This document shows, piece by piece, positions 45,320 to 57,600 of a stretch of DNA of 64,000 nucleotides (position 1 is the stretch's first letter; each line of letters opens with the position of its first letter). The stretch lies in assembly GCA_904063045.1 (NCBI GenBank), contig CAJFCJ010000002.1:4149891-4213890 (forward strand). Reading direction: 5' to 3'. A program made the translations under genes and the position numbers. This DNA is from Dimorphilus gyrociliatus. Lineage: Eukaryota > Annelida > Polychaeta > Dinophilidae. Under the pieces are notes generated by a model. It saw only the letters and a list, made by a program, of their open reading frames with translations. It searched no databases and was not told the origin of the DNA.

Positions 45320-47879
45320 TTTGCCAGTTGTACGTTAAAATCAAAGAATAACTGATTAATTCCGTTTTCAGTTTTCTTATATATTATTGTTTTGGAAAAT
45401 AGTGATAAATAACCATAGTGATAAATAACAGTTATTTAGCGATTCTCACTTGGGATTAATTGTAGAACGTTGTTTGGTAAAGCTGTAAATTGCTTAATTC
45501 TATATTTAGTTGCTTTAGTTGCTTTTTACTTTCATTCAAAAAACCTAACTAAAAACTAATAAATTAGCTGTAAAAACTGTTCTCATATACACTTTACACT
45601 GTTTAAAAGGAAAGCATATGTGGTAAACTGTTATAAGTTATAAATGCCGTTTCATCAATGAATGGATACTAATAACAGCAAAATGTGAATGTTACTTTTA
45701 TGAAAAAGAAAAATCACTCTTTACAATCTGTTTATTTATCAAATAATTACATTTAGAGAATGGAGATTTATTGAAAATGTACTTGAACTTTTGAACCTAT
45801 TTAACCTCATAATTCTTTTTTCCTACTTGAAACATTTTACAATTACCTTGTCATTGTTAGGGAATTCTTGCCTTTCATGTATTATATATAGTATATAGAT
45901 ATTCATTCATTTATTTATTATTCTTGTTGTGATACGAGAAAAAAGTCCAACAATTCCTAATAGAAATTGTTTATTTGCAGAATATGACTATATGCATGGT
46001 GAAGTATTATTTTATGAAAATGTATAAAGTTTTTACGCAATATAACCGACTATTTAACTATTTTATAAGTAGATTTGATGAAAATTTCGTGTGATATCAT
46101 AGCTCAAATATTGTTGACAAAGCAACTTTTATGTTAACGGTTTAATGATTTCCATTAATTCTGAATAAACGCTTTAAACGTATTTTTAGCGAAGGTCGTT
46201 CCAAAATAGAGTCCGTTCTTTCCATTTCCCTCAATACAAATTCCTTAATTCAAAAGTACTATAACAGATGTTACTCTCTAAAGGAAAGAATTAAATGTTA
46301 CAATTTTTAAAGATTGATCTTTCCCTTTTTGCTATTATATGCCGTCTATTGATCGTATAGTATTTTTAGTTAATGCTTTTATAGCTATGCAATTATTTTT
46401 CCATTCATTCGTATATTCTATTATGAAAAGGAAAAAAATGACTATTATGTATTTAAAAAAGAAGAGAAATTAACCTAAAACTTTTTCGTTTTATCATTAA
46501 AAATTTCCGTCTTTGTTTCAATTTATTTTAGATGGGAAGAATTATTAAACTCTAATTAACTATTATAATAACATCCTTTAGAACTTTAATGAGCCCTCAG
46601 CTGGATGTAACATTTTAAATAACTACGAATAAAAACTTATTGAAAATCATAAACTGATTGACTTTTAATTATATATAATTGTTAATTAGAAAAAGTAAAT
46701 TGTAACAACTTATAAAGCTTATTTAAAAAGAATAAAGAACTTAATGAGGATTAAAAGCTATTTTGAAGGGTTAGAAACAAGATGATGATATATTAACCCT
46801 AATCCTGATTTAATAACTGGTTATACTAATTCTAAAACCTAGTATTGTATTTCTTATAAAGAATATATCATATTACTTTGTCTTTCTAATAAATAACTTT
46901 AACGTTTTAATAACGGCTTAATTATTTTATGAAGAATAAACACGTATTGCTTAAACAGTATTGTTTAATTGATCAGATTATTGATTATGATAAGCTTATA
47001 CAATACAATGATATTCCTTAGGGTATACATTTCTGAATAAAGTGACGTTTGTTCGAGGACAGTAGGGAATGAATGGGGAATATGTGCTGCTTATGTTCGA
47101 TTAAGAAAGAACAAATAGTGTTGTTAAAGTTGCATTTCGGCGAAGAATATACAATTGCATAGTAGACGCAGCGTTAAATTTATGCATCTTTTCTCCACGC
47201 AGAAGCGTCATTTATCAATTTGCTTTTCAATTGTTTACAAGAATAGAGAGTGGCCTCGTGTCTGCTATCTCTTAATGGCAATAAAACCTATTATCAGCAT
47301 CGCTAGATTAACTCTATAATGCTCATTAATCTCTATATTCACTTTCTCATCTTCACTAACGAGAAACAAAAAATAGGCTAAAAGAAATATTACGTTATCT
47401 GATGCTTTGTAAAAGAAGAATTTAACCAATGACGAGTGTCACCTGGTGAACGTCGCTATAGGAAAGCGCCCTCTGTATGATGAAATCATTAAAATAAGGA
47501 TAGGAAAGCGGTTGTTATATACTTTTTAGCATTTACGATAAATATCACTAAAAGTATTAATTTTCAAAAAAGCGAATAACTGGGGCACCTTGAGAGAATT
47601 TTATAACCAAAATATTGAAGATTTAAAAGGTTTCCATCTAACTAAAAAAATAATTCATCAAAAAAAACAGAGAAGAATCTATCATTTCCGTTGTAAAAAC
47701 TAGACCAAAAGATTACAAAGACAGAGAAAGAAAATGGATTAGTCTTGTACAAAATTTTTTTTAACAAAATGGCCTTTCGATTATTATAAATAGTAAGCCG
47801 ATTGCAACGTTTAGATGGGTCGTCTAAATCCGCTTTTAGAATTAAAATAAAGCCCAAATTATGAAATTTATTTCGCCTC
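45320..47879. other. Intergenic region upstream of neuropeptide gene B
   Basis: 2.6 kb AT-rich region holding the gene B promoter. A 13-bp word AGTGATAAATAAC is repeated at 45401 and 45416. A CTCF-like word lies at 47466-47474. No gene is recognised. Confidence 0.5.
45416..45475 (-). promoter_or_regulatory. Duplicated upstream block, neuropeptide gene B
   Basis: Counterpart of the block at 44578-44637, 97-156 bp upstream of the gene B start. It shares GTGATAAA, ACAGT and CACTTGG-ATTAATTGTAGAA in the same order. Confidence 0.6.
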
Positions 47880-48300
47880 TTAAGTTTTTTTTAGTGCTAA
47901 ATACAAATTTATTGTATTAGTTATTTGCAAAATATGTGACTGTATGCATAAAAGACCCTTGTCTATAATTTTATCTATCTTCTTCCGGTGTTGACGTGCT
48001 AATCCCGACCCATAGTTCATTAAATTATCAATGACAGATTGACGTCCAATGAGAAATCTATATGCAAATTCTAAAGCAACCACCTATAAAACTGTTGAGT
48101 AAATTATCTAATTAAATTAGAGAATTATGTATAGAGTATACAAATATTCATTGGTTAAATAGTAAAAGACGACTTTATTAGTTTGTCTAAGACACGAAAT
48201 ACAATTATTTACGTTTGGGTTTTTCTCAACCGAACATTCTTTTTGGGGATTAAAATCGCTTCTGAAAAACCTAGAAACTAATTTTTGTAAATGCCTCATT
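47880..48300 (-). CDS. Possible unknown two-exon gene (weak)
   Basis: On the strand opposite to and divergent from the otopetrin gene, an open stretch beginning MRHLQKLVSRFF (ATG near 48299) contains a Cys-bearing segment (ECSVEKNPN). A GTAAATAA donor follows it, and an acceptor near 48085 (TTATAG) leads to VVALEFAYRFLIGRQSV and on to a stop at 47880. The two parts join in phase. I recognise no domain, there is no clear signal peptide, and neither splice site is decisive. It may be a chance open frame. Confidence 0.2.
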
Positions 48301-48439
48301 GGATTTAGAAGCAACAGACTTTTTCTTTTATTATTATGAATATTACAACTTTAACATGCAATTTATAGTCGAAACATTTTGAATTTATTATAAGGAAATA
48401 TTAGGAAATGCTTATTAATAAACGATAAATGTCTACTTA

Positions 48440-48642
48440 AATCAATTGATCAGCAATGGCGCCCTCAATCGCATATAACAGCAACGACGGATTAGGGAAA
48501 TGCGAATAGTCCTCCACTGGAGCGCATGCGTAGAACATTGTATCACGTGCTCACTACAGTCTGTTGGCGCGTACAATGCGGAACGGATAAAAAATTACTT
48601 CTATAATATATCAAAGACGTGCTTTAAAGATTTACTTTAAAA
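48440..48642 (+). promoter_or_regulatory. Otopetrin promoter region with NRF1-like site and E-box
   Basis: This 200-bp stretch is richer in CpG than its surroundings. It carries GCGCATGCGT at 48522-48531 (a near-perfect NRF1 palindrome) and TCACGTGCT with the CACGTG core at 48544-48549, 94 bp upstream of the ATG. Both motif types favour proximal promoters in animals. Factor binding is inference. Confidence 0.5.
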
Positions 48643-51600
48643 ATGGATACTAGCGACCCAGATGAGAACTTCGATTTGGAGCAACTTGAACAATCTCAAG
48701 ATTCGGAAGAAAGTCTTTCTGATAACTCTGGGAGTATACAATCAGTTGTACATGTAGGATCTTTCGAAAGTCCTCGTGTATCACCTTGTTGTAGTAATGG
48801 AAGCGACGTTGAGCGTCACATTTATGCTGAAGCGCGACATCCTGAAGATTCTTCCTCAGATGAATCGGAAGGGAAGAGACGCAACAGCGATTCATCATCT
48901 AGTTCGGAGAATACTCAAATGTAAAGAAATTTTTTACTTTTTCCTCTCTTTCTATCTTAATCAATCTAATAGGGATTGATCTAAGTGGTGAAAACTTTCG
49001 AAATCTGTCGATTAAGTTTACTTTTGACGCTAAAGTAAAACTTGTAGGATTGCTGAGATAATTAGTGTTCACGGACGCTACCTGTTGATCGATTCTACCC
49101 GGCGTCTTTTGTTCCGGTCCACAAAAACTGGAGCGATCAATTATGAAAACGTTTATTTGCTGTTGCAGTTTTAGCTGGTGGGCTTTGTTCCTGTTTTAGA
49201 TTTTGCTCTTATCTTTTCATTCTTCGTTCAAGCACCCATTCATATATGTATAACCCTCTCCGTAACATGTCCGCAGGCGTCTCTAAAAAGGCGTCTCTTT
49301 CTTTCCTTCTCCCTTTCTTCAAATATCAGCTTCCTAACAGCACTTTTATACTTATTTGCTCGAACACAAATATGAAAATGTTTTATACAACGCCTTCTTT
49401 TGATGCTGCGTGCGCTTGTGTAAGATGCACAGATTTTAACATGCGTCACACGCCCATATAAATTGGCGTTGGAATTTCATTCACAACAATTTCTTCAATG
49501 GTTAAATAATTATCTGTCACATTTTCTATCATAATTTTACTATGTTTTATTTTCATTATCCGTTTTATCCTAGTCAAAATATCCACCGCAAAGCATTTAA
49601 AAACATTCCGTATTTGCAGTGCTTTTTTCTTGACATTAGTCATGCTAATTCCGCACTATACGCGTGTTTTTTTGTGTATAATGGTGAAAATTTCCCTAGC
49701 TATCGCCACCGTACATACTCAATAAAATCTTTAGTAAGAATCTGATACGGCAATGGATTTATCGAACATTCCCTCATAATGCAGTATACCATTTTTTTGT
49801 ACTGCAAAATAATCCAGGTAGCTGGAATGTACCGTTCGTTATTTGCGAACTGAAATTAGTCATTGATGACAAATGAATGTTTTTAGATCTATTATTGTAT
49901 TTCACATCCTTGATAGGAGCGTGTAACAGATTTTCCATTAGGAATGGCTTAGTTAAGGCCTACTTAGCCATCAGACAAATCATCTTATTTAGAAAGTATA
50001 CAACTGTTACGAAGGACATTTTCGATTACGCAGTGAATTATATTTTATTGCTGTTTGTACTTTGCATGATTTGTTGTACGTTCAGTAAATTTGAGGTGGT
50101 AAGGCAGGAAATTATATAGAATACGTAATACCCTCAACAGTCTAGCCTATGCAATACTATATCCTAATTATATTACTAAAATGTGATAATATTTATTATT
50201 TGTTAAGCATTACGATAATTTTTTTGACCCTCACCAGAAAAGATATTCATTACGTATCCCTACCGCAATATCTACCGCAATTTTCACTCATTTATCACTC
50301 AGCCAGACATTTAGCGTCGGTCCGTAGAGACGGCGATCGACGCTCGCGCACGAGTTGCAAAAGGTCATTCGAATACGGATTAGACGCCGCATTGTTCGGA
50401 GCGACGCCGCGCGTGCGAATTTCTCCCTTTTTCTACTCTTTTATTTTCACCCCTGCGTTTCACACGCATCAACGCCTCTAATTTTGTCTGTGTGAAGGAC
50501 ATAAACCATTCTCTTTAGTAATTCTTTAACGATTAGTAATAACTAACTATCTTTTAATAATACTTTTATCTTCTTTCCCTTTCTCGAATCTCTATGTGTC
50601 CTTTATATGCAAATATTCACCACCGTATTTATGCTTTGCTTTAGGTTTATAGTAAAATAAATATATAGATATCTATATGTTTATATACAGTATATAGTTA
50701 TATATCAATAATGCTAATAAAGAAAGGAAAATTAACTACATTTTGAGGAAGGTTCTATATGATAGATTGAACAGTTTTTTCTTATTCTCCGTTATCTCTG
50801 AACAGTAGCTTAATACATGTACTTTGCATTTAACTTCTCTCTATATGTAGAGATAAACATGAGAACAATCTCTAGGATATTATTTCACATATTGCGTATA
50901 TACTCTTTTCTTTAGTATTTTTTGCAGTTGACTAATAATTCCTTTTGGAGCTTTTTCCTGCTCATATTGACATTAGGCAGTTAATCGCTATTGGAATTTA
51001 TTGATAGGTGATCGGGTGTGAGGAGCTTAGGCCTACGTGGCTTAAACGCAGACGGTAGAGAGTAAATCCTATAGAATATATGGGAACGCTTTTTTTAACG
51101 AAGCTTACGAGTTCCATTGTCGAAAAATTTTATGTAGAATCGAATTTTACGGTGTACATCTGTCGCTACTATTAATTACCATGTATTATTGGATATTTAT
51201 TGATTTTTACAGCTATTTTAGGGATAATAATATGGAGTATGACTTTCTCCATCTATTAATAGTAGCTAGTAACTTAAACACCATATATAAACTCTATGTA
51301 TTCTATGTAAATTATATACTATACATCTATAAATAGACATAGCGTATGAATACGATTAATTATCGTATTGTTTACAAAATATTATTTATCAATTTGATAA
51401 TTTGATCATTATAAATCATGTTGCTGATGAGAAATATAAGCTTTTTCTTCCTTATTTTTGCTCATTTGTTGAGGTTGAATATATTTGTTAAGAATGAATA
51501 AGCTCTCTATATAGACTCGAAGATTTATTCATGAATATGCAAATGTTTTTATAATAAATATTTATTATTATTACTATTTATCAACTCGAAATATGAACTT

Positions 51601-54600
51601 AGAGAGAAGAAAGAAAAAATTGCAATTAGTATTATTATGACCTTTATTGATTAGCATTAATAATTCTATTTGTACATTTAAATGACTTGAATAGTTGTTT
51701 TCCTCCCTTCTAAGCCTATTTTAATTTTAATTAAATCAAGAAAGGTCTAATAAATTCACTATGTATTTTATTAATGGAGTTATAATAAAAGTTGAATATT
51801 AGCTTTACACACTTGATTTGTACGAAAGAATGATAAAAGAAACACATTTTCGTATAAAATAGGAGAAAAATGTGTTTTATATATATATATATTTTTATAT
51901 GCATTTGTTATAATAAAAAAAAATGGTGAGAATTTTTATGGTTTACAATACGCTTATCTGGTTAATAAATCCACTTGAAATCAATAAAGAATTCTTTAAA
52001 GGTTTTAAGAACCTGCTTATTAATTTCACCTGAAATAATTACACTTATTATCGTCTAATTTCTATACATAATTCTGTACAAAAGAAAAAAGAAAGAAAAA
52101 AACCCAAGTGTCTATCTGTTTAGCTACTTTTAAGATTATTTTTTATTTGGGAAAAGACTTGCAACAGCAAAATACTGCAGTATTATCATGAAAGATATAA
52201 ACAATTGGATTTTCTAGCAAATACTTTTAGTAAAATATATATTTCTTTTTTATGTTTTGCAGTTGGATTTCTCAACAAAAGCAACTTCGATCTCACAACC
52301 AGTTAATGCAAAAATTTCAAAGGCATGCGTCTAATAACTTATCTACTAGCTCTGTTATGAGGAACAGCATGATATCATGCAATTCTAGCACAGGAAGAAT
52401 AGAAGTAACGCTGCACGAAGAACATGGAAATGGCGTCGATTCCGGTAAGTTTATTAATATAGTCGTAAATTATTTCACTTAGAATTTAACAAGTAATAGA
52501 CGCTTATCTTTTGTAAGAAATTAAGAATTATTAAAAAATAGGCCAAATGTATCTGGAAAAAAAATTGCGGGACAACAACTTACTAATTAATTACGCTTTA
52601 GAATCAAAGTTATAAAAGTTGCCTGGTAGGGTACTTTTTATGGATTTCGGTACAAATAAGAAAAACCATAAAAATGCTAGAAACGTAAAATTGCCATAAT
52701 ATCAAAGCCAAGCAGGTAACTCATATTGTTATTGTTTCATTTTTACGGTCATAAAGAGATTGCCTCTGCTCTAGAAAACGCCTAAATTAATATGTTCATT
52801 CGTCGAAAAACTACTATTGGAATCCTTATAAGTTCGAATTTTACTCGTAGAAAAGCTAAACTGTATTAAAATTCAAAACTCTCTCTTCGTTATAAACTTA
52901 GACCTAATTAGCGTACATATCAAATAAGTTCACTTGGCAAAGGAAATTCCCTTTGGAACGTCGATTCGACGCTTTTACAGTCTTTTTTGTAGAAGTAAAT
53001 GGAATTTTCTTCCTACTTTGATGCGTTTCTGTTAAGTATCATTTCATAGGTTTTTGACGGGCGTGGCTCTTCAAATTTATACTAATTTCTAATATATATC
53101 TTATTCATAGATTTTTTTCCACTCTTATCCCGATTCATCTAATTCAGTTTCTGATTAAAACTCAAACACGTAAGAGATCACGTGGAATAATACATATAAT
53201 TTATAGCTTTCTGACAAAAGTACACGCAATGAGCTCGTTTATGACTGCAAAAGTCTGTTTTTTTTCGCTTGTAGATGAGTTCCAATACTTTTGCGTAAGT
53301 GGCTTTTTTTAGTGCGATATTCAGGTAAAGATTACACGTCCTTAGTACTTTCACTAATGAAGGCCATAGTATAGATAATTTTTTAAATATTTTGGTCTTT
53401 CCAGACGGCTAAAAGGTTAAAAGCTTTTTAGGAACATCTATGGAAATTAATCTATTGATTCCTTAGCATCGAATTCTTTCTTTTGTATGCTAAGGTTCGA
53501 ATTACGAATTGTAAATATATTGTCCTTTATTGTATGACTAATATTTGATGAAAAAAAAACAATCAATGTACACTCTTCTTTGCAATCTGTGCGGATTGTT
53601 CTTGGACAAAGCATCTCTTATAGCTTACACGTACAAATTTCTGTACTAAGACATTGGAAAAGAGAGAACGTCTCGTAAAATTTTGTACATGAAATAGACC
53701 GTCTATTCAGAGTGTTTAATTATTAAGGAAAACCGGGAGAATTCCAAGGACATTAACAAAAGTGGTATCGGATTCGAAGAAAAAAGAAAGAAAATTTCAG
53801 ATGAATTTATGATGATTGCAGGTTCTGAAGGGGTATAAGCCTCTGGTAGACAGTTTCAACGAGCGTCTACATAATTTATGACACATATTAACTTTAGAGA
53901 GTAGAACATAAATGGGCAACGTTCCCTGATTTAAAAGAATTCCCTTGTGCTATTATGACATGAGTAAGAAACGAATGGGAGACGTACCTTGAAGAGACAA
54001 AAAAAAACATAAAAGACGCTAGTACAAGCTATATACATCATACAAAAATTAGAAAACGAATGATTTTCTTTTAATGAAAAGATTTAATTAGTAATCTATT
54101 ATTCATTATAAATTTCAATAGATAAATTCATCCTTCAACTTGTAAAATAACAAAAACAGGAAGTTCAAATCGTATTCAATTTTGCACTCGGAAATTGCAG
54201 TTCAGTAGAGAATATATAGCCACGTTTTGTAAACAATTTCAAGAACATCATCAAACTATTTGTACGCCGAAGAGCTCTGTCAAAATATATTTATACATTA
54301 ATTTTTGTATCAGAGAAGATGCTCAAGATAAAAGCCTTACAGAGATCAGTGCTATTAGTTTAGGAGACTTATTAAGACCTCTCGTATAGGCACGAATTGT
54401 CAACTAAAGTTAATTACGATCGTCAACAGGTGATGTGAAAATTTTAGATTATTAATGACGAAACTCTATATGCATCCCTCTAAGTTATCATTCTAGACAA
54501 TATATTTTCTCCTGTCAAAGAGTAAGGAAAAGTAATAAGCAAAATAAAGTTGAAGAGAATATCAAGGGGGTTTTAAGTGGGAGAGCAAAAAGACAAGACA

Positions 54601-57600
54601 ATAGTAGAGCATTATTTATATAAGAAAAGGGAGAAAGTCCATTATTCACGATTTATTGAGCAGAGTTAAAGAATGGTCAAGCTAATACAGATAAAACTTC
54701 TCTCTCTACTCTCCGTATGCGCAATGCTGTATTTTGTAATTGTTTATTGGTAGAAAACAATGCATTTTAGATATGAAATACACGTTTACGGGAGTAGTCG
54801 AAACATTTAGCTGTTTCAAACCTGACTAGATGAAATACAACCTCAAAAAAATTTCAATTATCTATGAGGCGAAAAAGACACGCGAAGGGAAAATCTCTCT
54901 TCCCTTTTACTTCTTCTATCTACTCAAAGTAAAAAAGTCATGCATCTTAGTTCATAACCGGCCTAGAAGCGCCTTGTTTTTTGGCAAACATTTACAAAAA
55001 CTCCTCATTTTATTTACATTAAGCGTCAACCTGCAACATATGCAGTAGCCTGAGCACTCGAGATAGAAATCTAAGCGGTATACTTAAACAGCATTGATCA
55101 AATGGTGCAATACAAAAAAAACTGGTAAATAAACGCCTCATAAAACATATTGCAGTTCATCCCACGCCATATAAGGCAATCAATCATCGCCTTAGCACAT
55201 GCTACTGCAAAAAAAAGTAATCGAGTATAGTCGACGGAGCAAACGCACCTGCCCACTAGTTCAAAGTGCAGATCAATAATAACGCCAGGCTGGTGACGCT
55301 CATCGGCGACGCTTCGAGACGCATGATTGCATTCTCATAGAAAGAGGTGATGGGGTAGTGCAATGAATAAATGATTATGGAGGAAGTGATAGCAGTGAAA
55401 TTTAGAAGAAATTTTTGTCTAGTCTTACAAAGTTCATAGTTGCTATTTAAATGGGGTCATATTTGTTACTTGTTACAGTGTTAATTATTTTAGGCGCCTC
55501 CTGTTTCTTCTGGTAAATGTTAGGCATTATTTTACAAGTTTCAAGTCTTACCGTAACGTTATTAACCAATCGATAGATTTCTTAGAAAGAAAAGGAGGGA
55601 AGATTTTATATAGCACGTTTTCTGTTAAGAAATTACTTTGTGTTTTCATTCTCTTGTATATTCTTCTGTGTACTTAAAAAATTTACATTCTTTATCACCG
55701 ATTTATTAAAATTCTCCATAAAAACTTTGGTGCAAACGGATAATAGAAGAGATTATAATTAGAAAGAGAAGCTTCATAAGGCTTATTATTGTGAATCCAC
55801 GAGCGTCATTCTCAAGCAATGAGAAAAAGTCTACAATACCCTTTCCCTCTCCCCCTGTAGTCCATTCTAATTAGTATCAATCATTCTGGGGCCTTGGAAA
55901 AAGTAGGGTATAAAAAAACCTTGAAAATGTATATCTTTTCCCTGTTTTTACCAATAACATTTGCATACGCCTTATTTGTTCTATGTAAATAGAGTAAGTT
56001 ATAAATTGGTCGATCTGTTATTGTTTATCTCGTTTGCTATGTGAACACAAAAAGAAAAAATAGAAGAAAGAGAGTAATAGACAGGAAGAAAAGAAAGAAA
56101 GAGAGAGAGAGAGATAAAGGAAAAGGTAGGAATGAGAGAGTAAATTCATAAAATTCTTACCTAAAAAGCTTTTAATGATAAACAAAAGATTCCATAAAAG
56201 ATTAATGCTGAATAATACATTTTAAAACACTGAACATATACAAAAGGTGTCAGATATCACTTGAAAAAATTCCCACAACGATTCATATTCGAATCGCGTG
56301 TATCCTATTACGTAATAATTCGCGCGGCAGATGTTGGCGCTTTTATCGGAAAAAGCCTCTATTTACCGGGGCGTCTCTTTTTCGACGCCAATTGCATGGC
56401 CTAATCGCTTTTCGACATTCGAGATGACCGTCTGACCTCGTGCTTAATGGAACTGCTTGATTGATAGCTTAATCTTATCTTGTGTTTTTGTTACTTGTTT
56501 ACCAGGTTATCAGGAAAAATCAGTTGTGATAGGAAATGTTCTCACTATTATTTCATGGACGAGGCTTTATTAACGTAATTACTATGGTAATCTCTATGAC
56601 GATGAAACAGAAAACTAGAGACATAAGGTTCTCGAATTTATACTTTTATACTAAGGCAAGAAGATATCCAAGAATTAATTTTCTACTTGCTTTTTCTCAT
56701 TAATGGACGTAAAATCATAGTTTCTTTTACCATTAGAAAATTTAAGCCTCTGGTACTGCTTTCTCCGTTTATAACTAGCCAATTTCATTGGTGAATTATC
56801 AACTCTTTTACGAAGACAAAAAGAAACGCTGGAAGCTTTCTTTTTCATTAGTTGTCCATCCTGTAGCTACTCTTATTTTCTTCCAAAGATGTTTTCTTTT
56901 CCCCTTAATTAACATTACTAATTAACTTAATGATTTAGTCGGCACATTTTACGATCGGTTTATCTAGTAATTAGTCACGCGACCCTCGCCTAGAAATATC
57001 GATATCTCACCGTATTCAAGCCATTAATTATATTAGTAAAATCTCTCTTACTAGCTGATTAGAGTGCCTTCCACCGTAGATCGCTCCAGCTCTTCACTCT
57101 CAAGATCTTCAAACGTATTTAGTAATTGATCATGTGATCAGTCTTTGTTCAAATATTACGGGAAATAACTTTGAAGTTTGTAATATGAGCTAAATCAGCC
57201 GCTATTATCTTATGGGAATTTTGAAATCGGTTATACAATAAATTGCAGTTGAAGATAATAGTGGAACTCTTCAAACAAAGCTTGTTATATATATATCTTA
57301 TGAATTTCATGTATTTTTTATAGTATATATATTATGCGTCTCTATGTATTTTCTTTCACAATTGATTCTCACCAAACAAAACGTAAGCGACAAACAATTG
57401 TAGCTACAAAGAATAAAAGTGTTATGACTATGCACATAGATAAAATAGTAATACATTTCTGGTCTTCTCATATAATTAGTTCTCTTTGATTTCCACTGTT
57501 AGTTAAGATATAATTGCATATTTAATGTAATTTACCTTCTCCCCCTCTTTTTTACAGGGATTAGCGGTGAAAGCCACGGTGATGGCGGGTCTTCTGGGCA

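Noticed and set aside
52681-52730. Sequence resembling the 34-nt signal-peptide exon of the neuropeptide genes (GCAATTTTAC on the minus strand)
   Set aside because: The following donor is poor and no peptide-like exon with amidation sites is found downstream; probably a chance match.
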